This document shows, one piece after another, positions 63,187 through 64,000 of a stretch of DNA of 64,000 nucleotides. Origin of the DNA: Hymenobacter sp. GOD-10R (GTDB lineage: Bacteria > Bacteroidota > Bacteroidia > Cytophagales > Hymenobacteraceae). Position 1 is the first letter of the stretch. Each line of letters begins with the position of its first letter. The position numbers were made by a program, and so were the translations under genes. Under the pieces are notes generated by a model. The model was not told where the DNA came from. It worked only from the letters and a program-made list of their open reading frames with translations, and made no database searches. The stretch is from the NCBI RefSeq assembly GCF_035609205.1, contig NZ_CP141184.1, positions 2,446,501-2,510,500 of the forward strand, in the 5' to 3' direction.

Positions 63187-63194
63187 GGTTCAAT

Positions 63195-63228
63195 AACCCT
63201 GTCAGGGCTTCAAGTCCCTGACAGGGTT
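63195..63228. repeat. 13-bp-arm hairpin between susC and susD
   Basis: AACCCTGTCAGGG / CCCTGACAGGGTT around CTTCAAGT. The stem resembles the nested hairpin at 47459-47488. It lies within the susC-susD operon and might tune susD expression relative to susC. Confidence 0.8.
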
Positions 63229-63258
63229 AACAAATCACCTAGCAGAACTCAGAAAACA

Positions 63259-64000
63259 ATGAACATCCATACTTCTACAGCAAAAGCATTCAAGATTGGG
63301 GTAGCGTGCTTGGCGCTTACCGCGGGCCTAGGTCTGACGGCCTGCGATGAAAAGGACATCATGAACCCGGTGCCGCAGACATCCTTGCAGGATACTTTCT
63401 TGTTTGATACCCCCGCGCGGGTGTTGGGGCAAGTAAACGGTATGTACGCCGGCCTGAAATCGGGTAACTTCTTCGGGGGCCGCTTCCTGATGCTGAGCGA
63501 CATTCGGGGCGAGGAGTTTATTAACCGCCTGCAAAACGTGTTTACCGGCTATGATGCCTGGAACCACACTATCAACTCCGGCTCCAACGATGCTCTCACG
63601 ACTTGGAGCAGCGCCTACGCCACCATCAACCTAACTAACTTGGTAATTGATGGCCTAGCCGCCCACCCCAATGTGGTGGATGCGGCCACCACGGCGCAGT
63701 ACGTAGGCGAAGCCAAGTTTGTGCGGGCCCTGTGCTACTTCAGCCTCATCTCGTTCTACGGTCAGCCCTACGTGAAAGACCAGGGCGCTTCGCCCGGCGT
63801 GCCCTTGCGCATGAAAGGGGAGTCGACGCCGGCTAGTAACAACCTAGCTCGCAGCACTGTGGCGCAAGTATACGCCCAGATCATCAAAGACTTAGATGAT
63901 GCTGAAAAGGCGTTGCCGCTTCAGTATAGCACGCCGCTGCTGACCACTACGCGGGCGCACCGGAACACCGCTATTGCCCTCAAAACCAGAGTGTACCTGA
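63259..64000 (+). CDS. SusD/RagB lipoprotein, cut by the window end
   Basis: The reading frame starts at the ATG at 63259 and stays open to the last base (247 complete codons). The signal peptide ends in GLGLTAC (Cys29), then DEKDIMNPVPQTSLQDTFLF. The SusD helix GEAKFVRALCYFSLISFYGQP and the later RAHRNTAIALKTRVYL match the family; roughly the second half is missing. It is the surface-binding partner of the preceding SusC. The hairpin at 63195-63228 separates the two. Confidence 0.9.
   Translation, partial: MNIHTSTAKAFKIGVACLALTAGLGLTACDEKDIMNPVPQTSLQDTFLFDTPARVLGQVNGMYAGLKSGNFFGGRFLMLSDIRGEEFINRLQNVFTGYDAWNHTINSGSNDALTTWSSAYATINLTNLVIDGLAAHPNVVDAATTAQYVGEAKFVRALCYFSLISFYGQPYVKDQGASPGVPLRMKGESTPASNNLARSTVAQVYAQIIKDLDDAEKALPLQYSTPLLTTTRAHRNTAIALKTRVYL

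Overview
The window looks like a chromosome segment of a Bacteroidota bacterium, most likely Hymenobacter or a close relative. The evidence is two SusC/SusD pairs, type IX secretion (T9SS) C-terminal sorting domains, an AraC regulator with a membrane-embedded N-terminus, moderately high GC coding sequence, and a striking abundance of CTAG (often CCTAGG or GCTAGC). Taxonomy is inferred from gene content and style, not from a marker gene. No rRNA, tRNA, CRISPR array, transposase or phage gene was seen.

1-35 kb is mostly household and accessory genes. In order: a GNAT acetyltransferase with a DUF2000 protein; a STAS protein and a GerW-like protein; an MFS exporter; an OBAP-family lipoprotein; a signalling block (stand-alone CheB, divergent CheB-CheR-PAS fusion, multi-PAS histidine kinase); a large exported protein of unknown function; a trehalose block (GH15 enzyme convergent with a fused OtsA-OtsB); an FG-GAP/T9SS protein; pirin; an XRE-S24 regulator; RecQ; a Cys-rich copper-binding four-helix protein; a membrane AraC regulator; a DoxX fusion; an ADP-ribosylglycohydrolase; a THUMP RNA methyltransferase; an AT-rich zinc-ribbon methyltransferase; a FucP-like sugar transporter; and MurB.

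35-53 kb is an arabinan/L-arabinose utilisation locus: SusC-SusD, araB-araD-araA, a GH51 arabinofuranosidase, a T9SS-secreted GH43 with a ricin-type lectin domain, two further GH43 enzymes and a LacI-family regulator. The main discovery is a 16-bp near-palindrome, ACACAAACGATTGTGT, or close variants, in front of susC, araB and both minus-strand GH43 genes, with a weaker copy upstream of lacI. It very probably marks one LacI regulon joining outer-membrane uptake, polymer cleavage and cytoplasmic arabinose catabolism.

53-64 kb holds a YciI protein, a SpoIIAA-like protein, a small arsenic cluster (arsR with a palindromic operator, an ArsI-type lyase, a PAT-type acetyltransferase resembling ArsN1), MutS2, a 1.27-kb gene-poor stretch, and a second SusC followed by a SusD cut by the window end.

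Between genes there are many strong inverted repeats. Most sit between convergent genes or directly after stop codons and are probable terminators. A subset (3.9, 26.0, 43.4, 47.4, 49.4 kb) shares sequence modules and looks like a family of composite palindromic repeats.
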